Assembly (NCBI GenBank): GCA_964634895.1
Contig: CAZWJS010000015.1
Span: forward strand, 1-31,555
DNA from: CG-Epi1 sp964634895
Lineage (GTDB): Archaea > Thermoplasmatota > Poseidoniia > MGIII > CG-Epi1
Direction: 5' to 3'
DNA: 31,555 nucleotides
Below, piece after piece: positions 30,640-31,555 of this stretch (positions within the stretch are counted from its first letter, which is position 1; every line of letters starts with the position of its first letter). Position numbers and translations under genes: made by a program. Below the pieces are notes generated by a model. That model was given only the letters and a program-made list of their open reading frames with translations. It had not been told where the DNA came from and made no database searches.

Positions 30640-31523
30640 GTCGAAAAAAACCCTACGCCCGAACTATTCCACATCCTCTCTTTGAAAGATTGATAGTGGA
30701 AGATGCTATGAATGAAGAAAAAGAGGCATGGAAACCTGAAAGACCACATGAATATGGATATTTTCCTGGTTGCGTAGATTTTATGGACGTTGAAGTGAAA
30801 TTTACACATCTTAACAAAGGTGATGCAGATCATGCATCTATAGCTGCCGCCTCAATTAAACTTCTCAACTATGCCGGAATTGATCCACTAATACTTGATA
30901 TGAACATCTTCAAGTGTTCAGGTCATGATCAATTATGGCAGGGTCAACTAGAGGTCTTTGACACTCTGAAAGAACACAATATGCGAAGGTTAAAGGAATC
31001 TGGAATCAAAATCATTACGTGTTCCTGTGCAGAATGTTACCGCACATTTGCTGTAGATTATGATTTACCTAGAACTCTAGGAATAAAGGTTGAACACATT
31101 ACTCAAACTCTACAAGGAAGAGGATTGAAATTCAAAGCGCCCGAAGATGTTACTGTGGCCTACCATGATCCATGCAGATTAGGAAGAATGATGGGAGAAT
31201 ATGAAGCGCCAAGGGATTTGATTCAATTGGTTGACGGGGCTCAAATGGTTGAGCTGGAAAATAACAAAGAACGTGCCTTATGTTGTGGTGTTTCATCTAT
31301 GATGTACTGTAATGATGCGACAAAGGCAGTTCGCCGAAAGCGTCTAGATCAGGGTACAGATGCTGGAATTGACATTATGCTTGGTGGATGCCCTAAATGT
31401 TACATGCACATGCAATGCATGCTGAATGAGGAAAGAATGAATCCCGAAGAGGGACACCATCACGACTATGAAATGATGGACCTTATGCAATTTCTAGTTG
31501 CTTGTTTGGAGGAAAAAAGCTAG
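30636..31523 (+). CDS. CCG-domain protein, HdrB/GlpC-like
   Basis: A 295-residue protein with two cysteine-rich repeats of the HdrB/GlpC/SdhE type. The first is Cys46 (FPGC), KCSG (Cys94, where the usual second cysteine is Ser95), and CAEC (Cys131, Cys134). The second is DPC (Cys180), LCCG (Cys216, Cys217) and CPKC (Cys252, Cys255). In HdrB these bind non-cubane [4Fe-4S] clusters used in disulfide reduction. Only the second set looks complete here. The gene overlaps the cytochrome b/ferredoxin fusion by 4 bases, pointing to an HdrCB-like module. Substrate unknown. A non-disulfide role, such as an electron shuttle to another partner, is possible. Confidence 0.9.
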   Translation: MSRKKPYARTIPHPLFERLIVEDAMNEEKEAWKPERPHEYGYFPGCVDFMDVEVKFTHLNKGDADHASIAAASIKLLNYAGIDPLILDMNIFKCSGHDQLWQGQLEVFDTLKEHNMRRLKESGIKIITCSCAECYRTFAVDYDLPRTLGIKVEHITQTLQGRGLKFKAPEDVTVAYHDPCRLGRMMGEYEAPRDLIQLVDGAQMVELENNKERALCCGVSSMMYCNDATKAVRRKRLDQGTDAGIDIMLGGCPKCYMHMQCMLNEERMNPEEGHHHDYEMMDLMQFLVACLEEKS

Positions 31524-31555
31524 TGACAGAGATTGATAAGAACTTCATGAGCACA
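31523..31555 (+). CDS. Start of the next gene in the respiratory operon (cut off by window edge)
   Basis: A GTG at 31523 overlaps the stop of the CCG gene (TAGTG), followed by ACA GAG ATT GAT AAG AAC with an open frame to the window edge (11 residues, MTEIDKNFMST). A later in-frame ATG at 31547 is an alternative start. Too little is present to identify it. Confidence 0.45.
   Translation, partial: MTEIDKNFMST

Noticed and set aside
1..31555. tRNA, rRNA, CRISPR, insertion sequences or attachment sites
   Set aside because: Intergenic regions are too short and none shows a cloverleaf, repeat-spacer pattern, transposase or terminal inverted repeats on inspection.

Overview
The window is a compact, AT-rich piece of an archaeal chromosome, coding on nearly every base, with gaps rarely above 100 bases. 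Archaeal origin is shown by an ABCE1 ribosome-recycling ATPase, an archaeal-length ribosomal protein uS15, archaeal-type RibB and RibL (FAD synthetase), archaeal TrmI, two geranylgeranyl-reductase-family proteins, class III prepilin N-termini, and TATA-like boxes about 25 bases before leaderless starts. Bacterial-like genes are mixed in (aconitase, FolD, trimeric-type riboflavin synthase, RusA, TrxB). With a Rieske/cytochrome b operon and the streamlined layout, this best fits a marine planktonic euryarchaeon (Marine Group II/III-like, Poseidoniales or relatives). That placement is inference.

Layout. 1-2603 (minus): partial aconitase, a small membrane protein and a GGR-family flavoprotein. 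2692-4062 (plus): a second GGR. 4039-5309 (minus): RusA-like resolvase and FolD, translationally coupled. 5388-9807 (plus): ABCE1, then an RND/MMPL membrane transporter. 9800-11974 (minus): riboflavin/FAD operon ribB-ribL-riboflavin synthase-ribH. 12046-14057 (minus): a metallo-beta-lactamase-fold hydrolase followed by two overlapping genes that together look like a split OGFOD1/Tpa1 ribosomal prolyl hydroxylase. 14138-16095 (plus): pyrG and a small membrane protein. 16098-26789 (minus): a co-directional run of GT-C-like membrane protein, rps15, trmI, trxB, and a seven-gene type IV pilus/Tad-Epd-like locus (two pilin-like genes, secretion ATPase, two F-domain membrane proteins, two more pilin-like genes). 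26907-31555 (plus): a respiratory operon with a CxCH membrane-anchored protein, a two-helix membrane protein, a Tat-type Rieske protein, cytochrome b (b6-like), a cytochrome b C-terminal half fused to a 2[4Fe-4S] ferredoxin domain, a CCG-domain HdrB/GlpC-like protein, and the start of another gene.

Two parts stand out. The first is the respiratory operon, in which a Rieske/b-type quinol complex is joined by gene fusion and gene order to heterodisulfide-reductase-like subunits, with no cytochrome c1 or f. The second is the split archaeal homologue of OGFOD1/Tpa1, which in eukaryotes hydroxylates a decoding-centre proline of uS12. Further points are the long charged C-terminal tail with an internal repeat on the pilus ATPase, and a bacterial-type riboflavin synthase inside an otherwise archaeal-looking flavin operon.

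No tRNA, rRNA, CRISPR, insertion sequence or long repeat was seen. No stretch above about 120 bases lacks a gene.
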